From the NCBI RefSeq assembly GCF_008369165.1, contig NZ_VOBA01000001.1, positions 1,171,630-1,235,629 of the forward strand: a stretch of 64,000 nt of DNA. Reading direction: 5' to 3'. Of this stretch, positions 51,456-60,366 are shown piece by piece. Position 1 is the stretch's first letter; each line of letters opens with the position of its first letter. The notes beneath the pieces were generated by a model. That model had not been told where the DNA came from. It ran no database searches and saw nothing but the letters and a program-made list of their open reading frames with translations. This DNA comes from Dietzia sp. ANT_WB102 (GTDB lineage: Bacteria > Actinomycetota > Actinomycetes > Mycobacteriales > Mycobacteriaceae). A program made the translations under genes and the position numbers.

Positions 51456-52335
51456 CGTCCTTGCCGCGCTGGACGATCTTCGGGTCCGGGTCAAACACCA
51501 CCTGCGGGTCCTTCTCCGGGTAGTCGAACTGGTTGAGGAAATGGCGCATCGCGTTGATGCGGGCACGCTTCTTATCGTTGGATTTGATGGTGATCCAGGG
51601 CGCCCACTCGGTGTCCGTGCGGCGGAACATCGCCTCTTTGGCGTGGGTGTATTCCTCCCACTTGTCGAGGGACTGCAGGTCCATCGAGGACAGCTTCCAC
51701 CGCCGCACCGGGTCCAGTTGGCGGATCGCGAACCGCGTCTTCTGCTCCTCGCGGGTGACGGAGAACCACAGTTTGGTCAACCCGATCCCGGAATCGACGA
51801 GCATCTTCTCGAACATGGGCGCCTGCTCCATGAACGTCTCGTACTGGGAATCGGTGCAGAAGCCCATCACCCGCTCGACACCGGCGCGGTTGTACCACGA
51901 TCGGTCGAACAGGACGAGCTCACCGCGACTGGGCAGGTGAGCTACGTAGCGTTGGAAATACCATTGGTACATCTCGGTCTCGGTCGGCTTGATCAGCGCG
52001 ACGACCCGAGCCTGACGGACGTTGATGTATTCGGTGAACCGCTTGATCGTCCCGCCCTTGCCGGCGGCGTCGCGACCCTCGAACACGATCACCTGACGAT
52101 GCCCGGTCTCGGCCTGCCAGTTCTGGAACTTCAACAACTCGATTTGCAGCAGATATTTCTCGACCTCGTACTGGTTGCGGTCCATCCGATTGTCGTACGG
52201 GTAGTTCTCCCGCCACGTGTCGACGGCGTTGCCGTGGATGTCGATGAGGTCCGGGTCCTCACCGTGGTCGTCGCGGACCGTGAACCCCTCGGCGCGCAGC
52301 CGGTCGATGTAGTGGCGCAGTTGGAATGTGGACAT
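51442..52335 (-). CDS. ppk2: Polyphosphate kinase 2
   Basis: The 297-residue PPK2 phosphorylates nucleoside diphosphates from polyphosphate or the reverse. Walker A is VFEGRDAAGKGGTIKRFTEY near 82, Walker B FDRSWYNRAGVERVMGF near 143, and the lid SVTREEQKTRFAIR near 192. Class I single-domain form. It starts 3 bp after the xthA stop, so it is co-transcribed with it. The gene end lies in a 21-bp repeat. Confidence 0.94.
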   Translation of the reverse strand: MSTFQLRHYIDRLRAEGFTVRDDHGEDPDLIDIHGNAVDTWRENYPYDNRMDRNQYEVEKYLLQIELLKFQNWQAETGHRQVIVFEGRDAAGKGGTIKRFTEYINVRQARVVALIKPTETEMYQWYFQRYVAHLPSRGELVLFDRSWYNRAGVERVMGFCTDSQYETFMEQAPMFEKMLVDSGIGLTKLWFSVTREEQKTRFAIRQLDPVRRWKLSSMDLQSLDKWEEYTHAKEAMFRRTDTEWAPWITIKSNDKKRARINAMRHFLNQFDYPEKDPQVVFDPDPKIVQRGKDAAGD

Positions 52336-52338
52336 GGC

Positions 52339-53139
52339 TCAGTCGAGGTCCACGACGACCGGCGCGTGGTCCGACGCGCCCTTACCCTTGCGTTCCTCGC
52401 GGTCGATGAACGCCCCGGTGACCCGGGTGGCTAGTGCAGGGGAGTGCAACTGGAAATCGATGCGCATGCCCTGCTTCTTGGGGAAGCGCAACTGCGTGTA
52501 GTCCCAGTAGGTGTAGACGCCGGGCCCGGGAGTGTGGTCGCGGGTGACCTCGCGGAACCCGGCCCCGTCGAACGCGGCGAACGCCAGCCGCTCGGGATCG
52601 GAGACGTGGGTCTTGCCGTCGAAGACCTCCATGTCCCACACGTCCTCGTCGAGCGGCGCAACGTTCCAGTCGCCCACCAACGCGATCTGGGCGTCGGAAT
52701 CCGCGGCCAGTTCGGCCACCGCGTGGTCGCGCAGGCGGGCCAGCCACTCCAACTTGTACGTGTAGTGGGGGTCGTCCAGCTCGCGACCGTTCGGCACGTA
52801 GAGGCTGTACACGCGGACGCCGTCGCAGACCGCCGAGATGGCGCGGGCCTCCGGGGCCTGCGAGGCCTCGGGGTCTTTGTGGAAACCAGGCATCCCGTCA
52901 AATCCCCGGCGCACGTCCTCGAGGCCCACCCGGGAGGCCACGGCGACGCCGTTCCACTGGCTCAGCCCGAAATGGGCGACCTCATAGCCGAGGTCGCGGA
53001 ACGACTCCTCCGGGAACTGTTCGTCCTTGCACTTGGTCTCCTGCATCGCCAGGACGTCGACGTCGGAGCGTTCGAGCCAGGCGAGCACGCGGTCTTTTCG
53101 GGCACGGATCGAGTTCACATTCCAGGTGGCCAGGCGCAT
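52339..53139 (-). CDS. xthA: Exodeoxyribonuclease III
   Basis: The 266-residue AP endonuclease/3'-5' exonuclease acts in base excision repair. Seen are MRLATWNVNSIRARKDRVLA, LAMQETKCKDEQFP with the metal Glu, LVGDWNVAPLDEDVWD, and the C-terminal GASDHAPVVVDLD with catalytic His. YSLYVPNGRELDDPHYTYK is also typical. ATG 53139 follows a TAGACT -10 box 7 nt away. Same neighbourhood as Rv0427c-Rv0429c. Confidence 0.96.
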   Translation of the reverse strand: MRLATWNVNSIRARKDRVLAWLERSDVDVLAMQETKCKDEQFPEESFRDLGYEVAHFGLSQWNGVAVASRVGLEDVRRGFDGMPGFHKDPEASQAPEARAISAVCDGVRVYSLYVPNGRELDDPHYTYKLEWLARLRDHAVAELAADSDAQIALVGDWNVAPLDEDVWDMEVFDGKTHVSDPERLAFAAFDGAGFREVTRDHTPGPGVYTYWDYTQLRFPKKQGMRIDFQLHSPALATRVTGAFIDREERKGKGASDHAPVVVDLD

Positions 53140-53146
53140 GGGACAG

Positions 53147-53152
53147 AGTCTA
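53147..53152 (-). promoter_or_regulatory. -10 box for leaderless xthA-ppk2
   Basis: On the minus strand TAGACT lies 7 nt before ATG 53139. Confidence 0.5.
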
Positions 53153-53261
53153 TTGCCCGCCGTGCGGCGGTGTCACCGGAGTAGGCGGTGCCGGACGAGG
53201 CCGCGGAGCGAACGGTGCCTGGGCGGGGTGGGAGACTCCGACCGGGGCCGGGGGTCGACGA

Positions 53262-54335
53262 CTAGTCGACGACGACGTGGCGCAGCGAATGGTGCGGTTC
53301 CAGCCCGAGCTTGGCCCACAGTCCACGCCCGGCGGAGTTGTTCGCGAACACGTGCAGGTGACATTCCTGCGCCCCGAGGCTCACTCCCCAGTCGACGAGC
53401 GAGCCGGTGACCACCTCGGCAAGTCCGCGACGGCGGTGGCCGTCCGCGGTCTCGACGCAGGAGACCGCGATTCTCGCGGCGCCGTCGGGTCCGGCGGTGA
53501 CGGCGCCCCGGGCGATCGCGGCCAACTCCCCGCCTTCCTCGAGCCTGGCGAACACGGCGTGGCCGCCGGGGCCGGGTTCGCCGGCGTCGGGTCCGGTGCT
53601 GACGAGCCCGGCCGTGGCGAGCATGGCAGGCCGGACGCGCTCGGGGTCCAGGCCAGCGGTGGCGTGGTAAAGCGCCAGCCAGTCGTCGTCGGGGCGTTCC
53701 GCTAGCGTGACCGCCGGGCGGCTGTCGGCGGGGAACGCGGCGTCGACCACCTCGAGCAGGTCGTGGCTGTCGACGGTGCAGAGCAGTAGTTCACGGTCAG
53801 CCCGGATCCGCCCGGGATCCACGTGCGCACCGTTGAGCATCATCTGGTCGGACCGGACCAGCCGGTCCACGTCCACCAACCGCAGTGGCAACCCGCGGGC
53901 GGCGTACCAGTCGCGCACCCCGTCGAGCTCCGCACAACTGGCCCACGGCAGGACGGGCACGGCCGAGTTGCCGCGGTACGACCAGTCGTCACCCGCACGG
54001 CAGAACCATCCGTCGACCAGGGAGTACTCCGTGCCGGGCCACGCCAGCGCGCCGGCGTACTCGTGCGCCCGGATGTCGCGAGCCCGCACCGGCCGCGGCG
54101 GGATCACCTTGAGTACCGCGATGGTCGCGTCGGGGATCCGCACCTGCTCACCGGACTCGCGAGAGACGACCAGTTCCGGCTCGAGCTCGACCACGTGGCC
54201 GATGACATCCGTGTACAGGTGTGAGGTCTGGCCTGCCTCCAGATGCCGACGCACCACCACGCGATCGCCCACCGCGACCTGGCGGCCGGCGTTCCACCGG
54301 GACCGCTTCGACAGGCCCCGGTCCGGCTCAGCCAT
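53262..54335 (-). CDS. GNAT acetyltransferase with N-terminal SH3-like domain (Rv0428c type)
   Basis: The 357-residue protein has an N-terminal beta domain ([36 protein letters not shown], about residues 15-85) like the Rv0428c relative. The C-terminal GNAT has [20 protein letters not shown] near 290 (acetyl-CoA loop RRRGLA) and [20 protein letters not shown] near 325. Its ATG overlaps the def stop by 8 bp, so it is translated with def. Acceptor unknown. Confidence 0.88.
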   Translation of the reverse strand: MAEPDRGLSKRSRWNAGRQVAVGDRVVVRRHLEAGQTSHLYTDVIGHVVELEPELVVSRESGEQVRIPDATIAVLKVIPPRPVRARDIRAHEYAGALAWPGTEYSLVDGWFCRAGDDWSYRGNSAVPVLPWASCAELDGVRDWYAARGLPLRLVDVDRLVRSDQMMLNGAHVDPGRIRADRELLLCTVDSHDLLEVVDAAFPADSRPAVTLAERPDDDWLALYHATAGLDPERVRPAMLATAGLVSTGPDAGEPGPGGHAVFARLEEGGELAAIARGAVTAGPDGAARIAVSCVETADGHRRRGLAEVVTGSLVDWGVSLGAQECHLHVFANNSAGRGLWAKLGLEPHHSLRHVVVD

Positions 54336-54987
54336 GGTCGGTGACGACCTCGTCGTCGTCGTCCTCCTCGTCGGCGAACGGGTCCGGCTCGGTGGCCGGG
54401 TCCCAGCTCAGGCCCGGTACGCCCCAGCCGGCATCGCGGATGTGACGCTTGGCGGCCTTGCGGTTCCGCCCGATGAGGTGATCGGTGTAGACGAAGCCGT
54501 CGAGGTGGCCCACCTCGTGCTGCAGGCAGCGGGCGAACAGTCCAAAGCCCTCCACCGACACGGGCTTGCCGTGCTCGTCGGTGCCAGTCACCCGCGCCCA
54601 CCACGCGCGACCTCGCGGAAAGTTCACGCCGGGGACGGACAGGCAGCCCTCGAGATCGTCCTCCGGGTCCGGCATCGTCTCCGGGATCTCGGACGTTTCC
54701 AGCACCGGGTTAATGATGCAGCCGCGTCGGTTGAGCCAGCCGCGAGCGTTAACCTCGTCGCGGGTGACGCCCTCACCGTCCTCGGTATCGAGGTCGGGGC
54801 AGTCGTAGACGAACAGTCGCTTGCGCACACCGATCTGGTTGGCGGCCAGCCCCACCCCGTTGGCGGCGTCCATCGTGTCGTAGAGGTCCTGCACCAGCTC
54901 GGTGAGCTCCTCGGGGGACTCGGTGACGGGCTCGGTGGGCGCGTGGAGCGCAGGATCGCCGAGGATGACGATGGGACGGACGGCCAT
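54328..54987 (-). CDS. def: Peptide deformylase
   Basis: The 219-residue metalloenzyme removes formyl from nascent N-termini. The three motifs are [10 protein letters not shown] near 48, EGCLSVPG near 117 (metal Cys) and QHEVGHLDG near 159 (HExxH). The last 30 residues are an acidic tail ([10 protein letters not shown]) longer than in most PDFs. ATG 54987 is chosen: [18 protein letters not shown] is the normal N-terminus and a TAGAAT box lies 8 nt upstream. Confidence 0.96.
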   Translation of the reverse strand: MAVRPIVILGDPALHAPTEPVTESPEELTELVQDLYDTMDAANGVGLAANQIGVRKRLFVYDCPDLDTEDGEGVTRDEVNARGWLNRRGCIINPVLETSEIPETMPDPEDDLEGCLSVPGVNFPRGRAWWARVTGTDEHGKPVSVEGFGLFARCLQHEVGHLDGFVYTDHLIGRNRKAAKRHIRDAGWGVPGLSWDPATEPDPFADEEDDDDEVVTDHG

Positions 54988-54995
54988 GGTGGTCG

Positions 54996-55001
54996 ATTCT
55001 A
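54996..55001 (-). promoter_or_regulatory. -10 box for leaderless def
   Basis: On the minus strand TAGAAT lies 8 nt before ATG 54987. Confidence 0.55.
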
Positions 55002-55061
55002 GAGCGCCGGGCATGGCAGCGTGTCGGAGGTGTGTGGTTCACTACGGGAGAATGACAACGG

Positions 55062-55124
55062 TGTGATCTGCCAGCTGTGATCTGCCAGCACAGGCCAGCA
55101 CAGGCCAGCACAGGCAAGCACAGC
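55062..55124 (+). repeat. Nested short tandem repeats before the DUF3263 gene
   Basis: TGTGATCTGCCAGC is repeated head to tail at 55062-55075 and 55076-55089. It runs into a 10-bp unit CAGGCCAGCA, present at 55091-55100 and 55101-55110 and with one change at 55111-55120. Confidence 0.95.
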
Positions 55125-55199
55125 ACGCCCACACTTCACGCCGGCACACCACTGGCGTACACCACCCCCCCGTACACCGGTATCCCAGGAGGCGCGCAC

Positions 55200-55532
55200 A
55201 TGAGTCGATCGGCCGCCGCAGCACACGAGGTGCACGTCAAACGCGGGCAGGATCTGAGCGAACTGAACGCTGCTGACCCCGTCCTGTCCGACCGCGACCG
55301 GGCGATGCTCGAGTTCGAGCGGCAGTGGTGGAAGTTCGCTGGCTCCAAGGAAGAAGCGATCCGGCAGCAGTTCGACATGTCGGGCACCCGCTACTTCCAG
55401 ATCCTCAACGACCTCATCGACCGCCCCGAGGCCCTGGCCGCGGACCCCCTCCTCGTCAAGCGTCTGCGCCGTATGCGCTCGAGCCGACAGAAGGCACGCG
55501 CGGCGCGCAACCTGGGAATGCGGCTCGACTGA
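55200..55532 (+). CDS. DUF3263 protein (Rv0430 type)
   Basis: The 110-residue protein is small, basic and helical, with LSDRDRAMLEFERQWWKFAG near 29, EAIRQQFDMSGTRYFQILND near 50, and a basic end (RRMRSSRQKARAARNLGMRL). The middle segment reads as a helix-turn-helix, so DNA binding is plausible. ATG 55200 has CCAGGAGG at good spacing. It lies between def and the LytR_C gene as in M. tuberculosis. Role unknown. Confidence 0.88.
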   Translation: MSRSAAAAHEVHVKRGQDLSELNAADPVLSDRDRAMLEFERQWWKFAGSKEEAIRQQFDMSGTRYFQILNDLIDRPEALAADPLLVKRLRRMRSSRQKARAARNLGMRLD

Positions 55533-55534
55533 CC

Positions 55535-55540
55535 TAGACT
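55535..55540 (+). promoter_or_regulatory. -10 box for leaderless LytR_C gene
   Basis: TAGACT lies 7 nt before GTG 55548, directly after the preceding stop. Confidence 0.55.
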
Positions 55541-55547
55541 CGGCCGC

Positions 55548-56318
55548 GTGAGCTCCCAGTCCGACACCCCGCAGCCCGACAGCCCGCAGCCCGGCGATGC
55601 CGAGTTCGGCAGCCCGCACGGCGCCGACGACCGGTACGCCCCGGGTGATGGCCCGGCCGTCGACGAGCCGAGTGGTCCCCCGTACCGCGCCATTGCGATG
55701 GTGCTGCTCGCCGCCGTGGTGGTGGCGGTCGGAGTCGGGCTGGTCCAGCTGTTCGGGAGCGACGACGATGCCGGCCCCACCGCCGCCGAGGCCACCTCCC
55801 AGGTCGAGCAGAACGGGCAGGCCCAGCAGGGCGCCGACGGCGAATCCGGCGCGGCTGGTGCCGACGGTGCGGGAGACCCGAGTGCCGGAAACGGTGAGGC
55901 CGGCGCGAATGGCGCGGACGTCGCGCCCGGTGGGGCCGACGCGCCGGCCCCGCCGCCGGGGGATCCCGCAGCACCCGGACAGGATCGGCCCGCGGGCGAG
56001 GCTCCTGCAGGCGCGGTGCCGGACGTGACGACCGTCCCCGTGCAGATCTTCAACAACAGCACCGTCACCGGCCTGGCCGCCCGCACAGGCGAGGCGCTGC
56101 GTGAGAACGGCTTCGCGGTCGGAGACGTCGCAAACATGCCGTCTAACCGTGGCGTCGTCCCCGAGTCGACCGCGTTCTACGGCCCCGGCCCCGGTGAGCA
56201 GCAGGCCGCCCAGGCGATCGCCGCGCAGTTGGGCATCACCGCCCAGCCGCGACCAGCGGATCTCGCGGGAGAGGCCCCAGGGGTGATCGTGATCGTCACC
56301 CAGGATCTCAACCGCTGA
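55548..56318 (+). CDS. Membrane-anchored LytR C-terminal domain protein (Rv0431 type)
   Basis: The 256-residue protein has one transmembrane helix near residues 48-68 (AIAMVLLAAVVVAVGVG), an Ala/Gly/Pro-rich extracytoplasmic linker (about 75-160), and a LytR_C domain: VPVQIFNNSTVTGLAARTGE near 164 and FAVGDVANMPSNRG near 190, ending PGVIVIVTQDLN. M. tuberculosis Rv0431 has the same place and domain and has been linked to vesicle release (from memory). GTG 55548 is set by the -10 box. Confidence 0.88.
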   Translation: MSSQSDTPQPDSPQPGDAEFGSPHGADDRYAPGDGPAVDEPSGPPYRAIAMVLLAAVVVAVGVGLVQLFGSDDDAGPTAAEATSQVEQNGQAQQGADGESGAAGADGAGDPSAGNGEAGANGADVAPGGADAPAPPPGDPAAPGQDRPAGEAPAGAVPDVTTVPVQIFNNSTVTGLAARTGEALRENGFAVGDVANMPSNRGVVPESTAFYGPGPGEQQAAQAIAAQLGITAQPRPADLAGEAPGVIVIVTQDLNR

Positions 56319-56407
56319 CGTCTGAGGATATGATGAGCCCGAGCATCCCGTCCGCGGGATGCGCGCTCACTAGCGACTTGCAGCTTCCCGAGATCGAAGG
56401 AGCCCCC

Positions 56408-56749
56408 ATGGCCCCGCGTCAGACCGCCCGCCGCCTCCTGGTCGCGGCTCCCGCCCTCGCCCTCGCGTTCGCCGTGGCCGCGTGCAGCCCGCCCAACGAG
56501 CAGCCGGCCGAGGCCGACGCGCCGTACACGCTGCCCAGCTACACCGAGGACGCCAGGCCGACCAGCTCGATCCCGGCTCCGCAGGAGACCACCCCGGCTG
56601 ACAGCGCCGAGGGCGACGCCACCGAGACCGGCATGCCCGGCGCGGAAGGCGGCGCAGAGGGTAGCGGCCAGGCCCCCGCCGGCGCTGGCGTCGGCGCCCC
56701 GAGCCCCGCGCAGCAAGGCGGAATCGCCCCCGCGCAGCCCGCCCCCTGA
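56408..56749 (+). CDS. Small Pro/Ala/Gly-rich lipoprotein
   Basis: The 113-residue protein has a signal with Arg residues (APRQTARRLLVAAPALALAF) and a lipobox AVAACSPP, lipidated Cys at about residue 26. The remaining 87 residues are low-complexity Pro/Ala/Gly/Glu with no fold evident. ATG 56408 has AAGGAG at ideal spacing. In M. tuberculosis sodC follows the Rv0431 gene; no Cu/Zn superoxide dismutase motif is seen here. Function unknown. Confidence 0.78.
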   Translation: MAPRQTARRLLVAAPALALAFAVAACSPPNEQPAEADAPYTLPSYTEDARPTSSIPAPQETTPADSAEGDATETGMPGAEGGAEGSGQAPAGAGVGAPSPAQQGGIAPAQPAP

Positions 56750-56783
56750 CCTTTCGGCGCCCAGCGCCGCACTTAACGTCGAG

Positions 56784-56834
56784 ACGAGCGTCCCGCACAC
56801 ATCGCCCCGAAACGGGCGCGTGCGGGACGCTCGT
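56784..56834. terminator. Perfect 15-bp bidirectional hairpin
   Basis: ACGAGCGTCCCGCAC (56784-56798) pairs perfectly with 56820-56834; the loop contains a further CGCCC/GGGCG pairing. It lies between the lipoprotein gene and the end of the mrp operon, which are convergent. Confidence 0.85.
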
Positions 56835-56855
56835 GGCGTTGGGCGGCCGTTCCGG

Positions 56856-57224
56856 TCAGGAACTCCGGTGGTTGTCGATGTCTTTAGCGGTGAATTTCTC
56901 CAGCACCGGGGCCTCGTGAGTGATGGTGCCGTCCTCGACGCTCTCCCGGTAGGCGAGGTTGCCCATCCGGTTGGCGATCACGGGCGCGGTGCTCACGGCG
57001 ACCATGGCTGCCAGCACGAGCATTCCGAGGTCAATGTCCGGGTAAATCCGGACCCCGGCACCGAACAGGATCAGCACGAGCCCGAGGACCTGCGGCTTGG
57101 CCGCCGGGTGCATGCGGCTCAGGGTGTCGCGGAATCGGACGAGGCCGATGGCGCTGGCCAGAGTGAGCAGTGCCCCGGCGAGGACGAACAGCGCGGAGAC
57201 GATCTCCACCAGGTTGTCAGTCAT
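56856..57224 (-). CDS. mrpG: Na+/H+ antiporter subunit G
   Basis: The 122-residue subunit has three transmembrane helices: VEIVSALFVLAGALLTLASA at the start, then VLGLVLILFGAGVRIY, then LVLAAMVAVSTAPVIANRM. FRDTLSRMHPAAKPQ is the signature loop of MnhG/PhaG proteins. ATG 57224 overlaps the mrpF stop (ATGA). The hydrophilic C-terminal 25 residues are not conserved. Confidence 0.92.
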   Translation of the reverse strand: MTDNLVEIVSALFVLAGALLTLASAIGLVRFRDTLSRMHPAAKPQVLGLVLILFGAGVRIYPDIDLGMLVLAAMVAVSTAPVIANRMGNLAYRESVEDGTITHEAPVLEKFTAKDIDNHRSS

Positions 57225-57514
57225 GAGAGTGTCTCCTCGGGGGATCCGACGTTGTCGCCGACGCGGAAGCGGGCCACGGACACCGATCCGAGGAACGCGA
57301 CGAGGGCGAGCGCGACGAGCGCGGCCACCGGTGTGGTGTCCCTGGTCCAGGCGATGTAGACGCCGAGGCCGCCCTGGGCGACCGCGACCAGCGTATCGAG
57401 CGAGATCAGGCGGTCGAGGGTGTTGGGTCCGGCGACGAGTCGGATCATGGTGAGGGCCAGCGCCGCCGTCAGTGCGATGATCGCCAGGGTCCACAGGATG
57501 AGTGAGATGGTCAC
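57221..57514 (-). CDS. mrpF: Na+/H+ antiporter subunit F
   Basis: The 97-residue subunit has three helices, and MIRLVAGPNTLDRLISLDTL near 23 is the MnhF motif. GTG 57514 has AGGAGG at 6-7 nt and overlaps the mrpE stop (GTGA). The larger frame to 58090 shadows mrpE and is rejected. Confidence 0.92.
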   Translation of the reverse strand: MTISLILWTLAIIALTAALALTMIRLVAGPNTLDRLISLDTLVAVAQGGLGVYIAWTRDTTPVAALVALALVAFLGSVSVARFRVGDNVGSPEETLS

Positions 57515-58149
57515 CGGGGGACCTCCTGTTCTGAGGTGGCGCCGGACTCCGTGGGCCCGTTCGTGCCTTCGGCCGTCGGGCCGCTGTCGGCGGGGGCCCA
57601 GTAGTGCTCTGGGCTCGGCCGCCAGTCCTCGTCGCGTTCGAATGCCCGCTTGTAGATCTTCTCGACGTGCGCGGTCTGGTGTCGGAACTGTTCCACGGCC
57701 TTGTCGCTGCCGGCGTCCAGCACGTGGATGTACACGTATCGGGCGACGGGATCGACGCGGACGACGATGCCGCCCGGCAGGAGGTTCAGGGTATTGACGG
57801 CCAAGGCGAGGGTGAAGTCGGACTTCAGCCGCATCGGTGCGCGTAGCACCGCGGAACGGGGCGGGGCGGTTGGGCGGACCGACAGCCAGGCAACGGCGAT
57901 CGATGAGCGGACGAGATAGTAGGCCACCACAAGCACCAACCACACCGTGGACACCGGGCGCAGCAGCCCCTCCACGGGAACTCGGGGGAGGGGGAGCACC
58001 ACCATGACGAAGGTCGCCACCAGCAGTCCGGCGGCGATGGTCCCGATATCGGTGTTGCCCCACAACAGGACCCATGCCGCGGCCAGCCACAGGGTCATGC
58101 TCAGTCGGGCGCCGAATACCCGGGGCTCCATCTTGATCTTCCTGGCCAT
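57511..58149 (-). CDS. mrpE: Na+/H+ antiporter subunit E
   Basis: The 212-residue subunit has two to three helices near residues 18-75, then the MnhE domain core LKSDFTLALAVNTLNLLPGG near 108 and VDPVARYVYIHVLD. A hydrophilic tail of about 50 residues is Pro/Gly/Glu-rich and not conserved. ATG 58149 starts 1 nt after the mrpD stop. Confidence 0.9.
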   Translation of the reverse strand: MARKIKMEPRVFGARLSMTLWLAAAWVLLWGNTDIGTIAAGLLVATFVMVVLPLPRVPVEGLLRPVSTVWLVLVVAYYLVRSSIAVAWLSVRPTAPPRSAVLRAPMRLKSDFTLALAVNTLNLLPGGIVVRVDPVARYVYIHVLDAGSDKAVEQFRHQTAHVEKIYKRAFERDEDWRPSPEHYWAPADSGPTAEGTNGPTESGATSEQEVPR

Positions 58150-58150
58150 G

Positions 58151-59776
58151 TCAGCGCACCCCCGTCACGGAGTCGACGACACGGCCGGGCGACGCATCGG
58201 CGGGGACGGTCTCAAGGTACTCACTGCGCCCCATCAGGCTCGCGGCGGCGCCGTCGGTGACCTCGAGGAGTGGGCCCGCGAAGATGGTCATGAGCAGTGA
58301 GACGGCGATGAGCGCCCAGGTGGGGGCGAGCATGGTCCACGGCATCCGGCCGACCTCGTCGCGTTCGTCGAACTCGACGTACTCGTCGGACGGCAGCAGT
58401 GCGAGCGGCTTGGCCAGGGCAATCGCACCCTCGGGGGCGTCGGCGCGGGGGCGCCAGAACGCCTTGGACCACACGCGCGTCATCACGTAGAGAGTGAGCA
58501 GGCTCGTGACCATGGCGCCCGCGACGAGAACCCACATGAGTGCGCCGCCGACCTCGGCCCCCGCCTGGATCACAGCGAGTTTGCCGACGAAACCGGAGAA
58601 CGGCGGGATGCCACCCAGGTTGAGCGCCGGGACGAGGAACGTGACGGCCAGCACCGGGCTGACGACGCCGAGTGACCCCAAGCGGCGGAGGGAGGACGAA
58701 CCCGCCTGCCGTTCGATCAGGCCCACGACGAGGAACAGCGTGGTCTGGACGATGATGTGGTGACCGACGTAGTAGATCGCGGCGCTCAGCCCGGCCTCGG
58801 TGGACAGGGCGATGCCGAAGATCATGTAGCCGATGTGACTGACCAGCGTGAACGACAGTATTCGTTTGATGTCCGACTGGGCGATCGCGCCGAGGATGCC
58901 GACGACCATGGTGAGCAGGCCGGCCACCAGGAGGACCCCGTCCATGCTGCCGCCGGGGAACACCAGGGTGTGGAAGCGGATGATCGCGTACACGCCGACC
59001 TTGGTGAGCAGGCCAGCGAACACGGCGGTGACCGGGGCGGGCGCGGTCGGGTAGGAGTCCGGCAGCCAGGTGGAGAGCGGGAACACGGCGGCTTTGATAC
59101 CGAACGCGACGAGGAACACCGCGAAGATGGTGTTCCTCACACCGTCCGGGACCTCGGCCATGCGGGTGGCGAGTTGCGCCAGGTTGAGGGTCCCGGTGGC
59201 GGAGTAGGTCAGCGCGATGCCGAGGAGAAAGACGGTGGAGGACACCATCGACACGACGGTGTACGACACACCCGCGCGGACGCGTTCCTGGCTGGCCCCC
59301 AACGTCAGCAGAACGTAGGAGGCGGCCAGCAGGATCTCGAACCCAACGAAGAGGTTGAACAGGTCGCCGGCGATGAACGCCGCGTTGAGGCCGGCCGCCA
59401 ACGCGAGGTAGGTGGGTAGGAATACCGAGGTCGGCTGGTCACCGTCGCCGTCACGGACACCCTGACCGACGGCGTAGACGATGACAGTCAGCAGGACCAC
59501 GGCGGACACACACAGCATGAGCGCGCTGAGCCGGTCCGCGACCAGGGTGATGCCGACCGGGGCGTCCCACCCTCCCACCTGGACGGTGTGCATCCCGTGC
59601 TGTTCGGTGAGCACCAGCAGGATCCCCGACACGGCCAGCACCCCGGCCAGGGTGATGATCGTGATGATGTTCTGGACCCGCGGCCGGCGGGAAACGACCA
59701 GACACAGGGCGGCCGCCAGCAGCGGGCCGAGGAAGACGGACGGGATGAGGTAGCCGAAGAGATCGGGGGAGATCAC
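58151..59776 (-). CDS. mrpD: Na+/H+ antiporter subunit D
   Basis: The 541-residue polytopic protein is related to NADH dehydrogenase ND4/NuoM, with about 14 helices. Seen are FVGFEILLAASYVLLTLGAS near 125, the lysine-bearing FGIKAAVFPLSTWLPDSYPT near 225, and SFTLVSHIGYMIFGIAL near 305. GTG 59776 has GGAGG upstream and overlaps the mrpC stop (GTGA). It probably carries one of the proton/sodium channels of the complex. Confidence 0.93.
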   Translation of the reverse strand: MISPDLFGYLIPSVFLGPLLAAALCLVVSRRPRVQNIITIITLAGVLAVSGILLVLTEQHGMHTVQVGGWDAPVGITLVADRLSALMLCVSAVVLLTVIVYAVGQGVRDGDGDQPTSVFLPTYLALAAGLNAAFIAGDLFNLFVGFEILLAASYVLLTLGASQERVRAGVSYTVVSMVSSTVFLLGIALTYSATGTLNLAQLATRMAEVPDGVRNTIFAVFLVAFGIKAAVFPLSTWLPDSYPTAPAPVTAVFAGLLTKVGVYAIIRFHTLVFPGGSMDGVLLVAGLLTMVVGILGAIAQSDIKRILSFTLVSHIGYMIFGIALSTEAGLSAAIYYVGHHIIVQTTLFLVVGLIERQAGSSSLRRLGSLGVVSPVLAVTFLVPALNLGGIPPFSGFVGKLAVIQAGAEVGGALMWVLVAGAMVTSLLTLYVMTRVWSKAFWRPRADAPEGAIALAKPLALLPSDEYVEFDERDEVGRMPWTMLAPTWALIAVSLLMTIFAGPLLEVTDGAAASLMGRSEYLETVPADASPGRVVDSVTGVR

Positions 59777-60366
59777 AGGTCCTCCTCTTCTCCGGTCGCC
59801 TTGTCGCGCCGCTCGCGACGGTTCATCCTTCGGGCTTCGGCCTCGGCTCGCGACGTGGCCTCCGCGCGGGTGCCCGCGGCGGCCTCGGCCTCGGCGTCCT
59901 CGAGGTCCTCGTCGTCGTAGTCCACGTAATCACCGAGCTCCGTGGGCAGGCCTGTGGTCAGGTCGTCGGAGGCGTCGCGGTCGGGCGCCGACCAGGTGTC
60001 GGTGGGGGAGCGCTTGGCGATCTTGGTGTCCTCGGCGTCGTCCGCGACCTCATCCACGGTGGTGAACTGGTACGAGCGGTAGGCCAGCGCGAGGATGAAC
60101 GCGCCGACGCCGGCGGTGATGACGATGGCGGTGAGGATCATCGCCTGGGACAGTGGGTCGGAGTCGACGGCGTTGTCGCCCCAGCCCCGGTCGCGGATGG
60201 GCGGGTTCCCGGGGGCGCCACCTGAGGCCAACAGCAACAGGTTGACGCCGTTGGACAGGATCATGATGCCGAGCAGGATCTTGATGATCGACCGCTCGAG
60301 CAGTAGGTAGACGCCGGCGGCGCTGAGGATGCCGGCGAGGAAGAGCAGCGCGAAGTCGGCGGTCAT
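59773..60366 (-). CDS. mrpC: Na+/H+ antiporter subunit C with long acidic tail
   Basis: The 197-residue subunit has a NuoK-like three-helix core (FALLFLAGILSAAGVYLLLE, IIKILLGIMILSNGVNLLLL, LSQAMILTAIVITAGVGAF) in the first 110 residues. About 85 further residues are strongly charged and acidic, then basic (GDYVDYDDEDLEDAEAEAAA, RRMNRRERRDKATGE), an extension most MrpC proteins lack. ATG 60366 overlaps the mrpA stop (ATGA). Confidence 0.92.
   Translation of the reverse strand: MTADFALLFLAGILSAAGVYLLLERSIIKILLGIMILSNGVNLLLLASGGAPGNPPIRDRGWGDNAVDSDPLSQAMILTAIVITAGVGAFILALAYRSYQFTTVDEVADDAEDTKIAKRSPTDTWSAPDRDASDDLTTGLPTELGDYVDYDDEDLEDAEAEAAAGTRAEATSRAEAEARRMNRRERRDKATGEEEDL

Noticed and set aside
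55062-55124. Possible CRISPR-like repeats
   Set aside because: Units of 10 and 14 bp directly abut with no spacers; no cas genes nearby.
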